Source: SFHK01 sp045538305
Lineage (GTDB): Bacteria > Bacillota > Clostridia > Christensenellales > Aristaeellaceae
Direction: 5' to 3'
NCBI GenBank assembly: GCA_045538305.1
Contig: JAZSRC010000031.1
Location: forward strand, 1-34,077
Length of the DNA stretch: 34,077 bases
Made by a program: the position numbers and the translations under genes. Numbering within the stretch: the stretch's first letter is position 1; every line of letters begins with the position of its first letter. Of this stretch, positions 32,908 through 34,077 are shown piece after piece. Under the pieces are notes generated by a model that had not been told where the DNA came from, ran no database searches, and saw only the letters and a list, made by a program, of their open reading frames with translations.

Positions 32908-33906
32908 CTAACGGGGATAACTCATCACGTCGGAGCGATGGATGCCAATGGTCACCTTCTCGCCCGGGGCGTAGATGTTGATGCCGTCGTTCTTCTCGAT
33001 GACCTTCAGGGTCTGACCATCAATGTTGATGTAATACTTGATGTACAGCCCGTAGTATTCACGCGCGTCGATTACGCCTTCTACCTGGGTTTCGCCAACC
33101 TCAGCGGGGCGGTTTACGCGCAGACGCTCCAGACGGACGAAGTGATTTTCGTGGGCGGGGAGGTCCATTTTCTTTGCTAGGTCAGCTTCAATGCGGTTGA
33201 TATCGCCAATGAAGTTGCATACAAACTCAGTGGCGGAGTGGTTATAGATTTCGTTGGGGGTACCGATCTGCTCGATATAGCCCTTGTTGAACACGGCGAT
33301 GCGGTCGGATAGGGTCAGCGCTTCCTCCTGGTCGTGGGTGACGTAGATGGTGGTGATGCCGAAGTCCTTCTGCATCTTTTTCAGTTCGTTTCGAAGCTGT
33401 ACGCGCAATTTGGCGTCCAGGTTGGACAGAGGTTCGTCCATACAGATGATGGCAGGGCCGGTGACCAATGCACGAGCGATGGCGACGCGCTGCTGTTGGC
33501 CGCCAGAAAGCTGACTGACGGCCTTCTTTAGCTGCTCGTCGCTGAGATCGACCTTCTTGGCAATGGCGCGGACCTTCTCGTCGACCTCTTTTTTCTTCAG
33601 CTTCTTTACCTTGAGACCAAAGGCGATGTTGTCATATACGGTCATTGTGGGAAACAGGGCATAGCTCTGGAACACAATGCCGATGTTGCGCTTTTCAATC
33701 GGAACATTGGTGATGTCCTTGCCGTTCACGTTTACCGTGCCGCTTACCGGTTCGATAAACCCGGTGATAGTGCGCAGTGTGGTGGTCTTTCCGCAGCCGG
33801 AAGGCCCCAGGAAGGTAAAGAACTCGCCTTCCTTCACTTCCACATTGATGTTGTGTAGGGCTTCAAAATCATCAAATTTTACTACGATGTTCTTTAGTTC
33901 AATCAT
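32908..33906 (-). CDS. ABC importer ATPase (FbpC/PotA type)
   Basis: 332-residue ATP-binding subunit powering the adjacent permease. Walker A is GPSGCGKTT (about 34-42), followed by the Q loop (FQSYALFPTMTVYDN), signature LSGGQQQRVAIARAL, Walker B IICMDEPLSNLD and the H loop VTHDQEEA. The C-terminal part (about 240-332) is a TOBE-type domain (GVIDAREYYGLYIKYY, then IGIHRSDV), characteristic of the iron, polyamine and sugar importer ATPases. GGGAGG lies 11 bases before the ATG. It sits between the binding protein and permease genes, the common order for this class. Confidence 0.93.
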   Translation of the reverse strand: MIELKNIVVKFDDFEALHNINVEVKEGEFFTFLGPSGCGKTTTLRTITGFIEPVSGTVNVNGKDITNVPIEKRNIGIVFQSYALFPTMTVYDNIAFGLKVKKLKKKEVDEKVRAIAKKVDLSDEQLKKAVSQLSGGQQQRVAIARALVTGPAIICMDEPLSNLDAKLRVQLRNELKKMQKDFGITTIYVTHDQEEALTLSDRIAVFNKGYIEQIGTPNEIYNHSATEFVCNFIGDINRIEADLAKKMDLPAHENHFVRLERLRVNRPAEVGETQVEGVIDAREYYGLYIKYYINIDGQTLKVIEKNDGINIYAPGEKVTIGIHRSDVMSYPR

Positions 33907-33946
33907 AACTGGAGCGACCTCCCAGGAATAAGGTGGAATGTTTAAA

Positions 33947-33977
33947 GCGGCGGGCCCGACTTGCTCAGGCCCGCCGC
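33947..33977 (-). terminator. Hairpin between binding protein and ATPase genes
   Basis: Ten GC-only pairs (GCGGCGGGCC/GGCCCGCCGC) with an 11-base loop, followed on the minus strand by TTTAAACATT. The U tract is short, so partial termination is likely. Such attenuating hairpins commonly leave more binding-protein message than transporter message. Confidence 0.65.
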
Positions 33978-33994
33978 GTTGTGTTGGCTGGATA

Positions 33995-34077
33995 TTACTT
34001 CTGGGTCAGAACAGCCCAGTCCAGGTTATCCCAATCGGGCTCAGAGGGGGCGGCGGAGTTGTCGGCCCAGTAGAAGC
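33995..34077 (-). CDS. C-terminal end of an ABC substrate-binding protein (partial)
   Basis: The last 26 full codons of a gene entering from beyond the window (ending DWDNLDWAVLTQK, then TAA). Position directly upstream of an Fbp-type ATPase and permease, and an ending of the kind seen in periplasmic-binding-fold lipoproteins, support a solute-binding protein. Too little is present to name the substrate. Confidence 0.6.
   Translation of the reverse strand, partial: FYWADNSAAPSEPDWDNLDWAVLTQK

Noticed and set aside
32038..33180. A 380-codon plus-strand frame across the permease and ATPase genes
   Set aside because: It spans two genuine minus-strand transporter genes; Gly/His-rich translation is typical of a shadow.
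1..34077. CRISPR arrays, tandem repeats, insertion sequences, tRNA genes
   Set aside because: No regularly spaced repeats, transposase motifs, terminal repeats or cloverleaf patterns were recognised on either strand by reading.

Overview
The window reads as a chromosomal segment of a spore-forming member of the Clostridia with a moderately GC-rich genome. Supporting this are an intact sigma-K gene, a SpoIID-type protein, a SPOR-domain membrane protein, a T-box leader on leuS, an IspH-ribosomal protein S1 fusion (typical of Clostridia), RNase J and a YlbF-family protein. A closer placement is not possible from the sequence alone. Almost all of it is dense, ordinary housekeeping sequence: no tRNA, rRNA, CRISPR array, insertion sequence or phage gene was seen.

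Layout. 1-2484 (minus): the 5' three quarters or more of leuS behind a T-box leader and its promoter. 2565-2918 (plus): a small two-helix membrane protein with a consensus promoter. 2923-6722 (minus): a two-gene exported-protein unit, a SpoIID/SH3 protein followed by a secreted caspase-fold (C14) protease with Ig-like repeats. 6894-8683 (minus): phosphoglucomutase with its own promoter and terminator. 8773-17451 (plus): a long, tightly overlapped operon: FHA protein, SEDS glycan polymerase, class B PBP, MoxR ATPase, DUF58, a DUF4129-like membrane protein, uvrC. 17448-22328 (plus): a promoter inside the uvrC stop, then an M20 dipeptidase, cmk, plsC and the ispH-S1 fusion, closed by a strong terminator. 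22360-26391: a GH105-type glycosidase and surE (plus), a convergent SPOR protein (minus), then a TIM-barrel isomerase-like protein and tadA (plus). 26448-30020 (plus): RNase J, YlbF-like, MltG, terminator. 30060-30795: sigK. 30918-34077 (minus): an ABC importer (binding protein tail, ATPase, fused double permease) closed by a 20-bp perfect hairpin.

How the genes work together. Cell-envelope work dominates: SEDS/PBP synthesis, MltG termination of glycan strands, a SpoIID-type glycan-cleaving candidate, a SPOR protein and lipid synthesis by PlsC. Information processing comes second (leuS, tadA, uvrC, S1, RNase J, sigK).

Points most worth a second look: (i) two genes, the C14 protease and ispH-S1, whose conserved or signal-peptide N-termini extend upstream of any ATG/GTG/TTG and reach a correctly placed ATC; (ii) a strong internal Shine-Dalgarno and ATG at the IspH/S1 junction that could yield free S1; (iii) the exported caspase-like/SpoIID pair; (iv) the leuS T-box, where the sequence allows sequestration of the ribosome site as well as a weak terminator; (v) the hairpin and apparent gene remnant at the junction between sigK and the ABC operon. 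All residue counts, spacings and pairings were worked out by hand.
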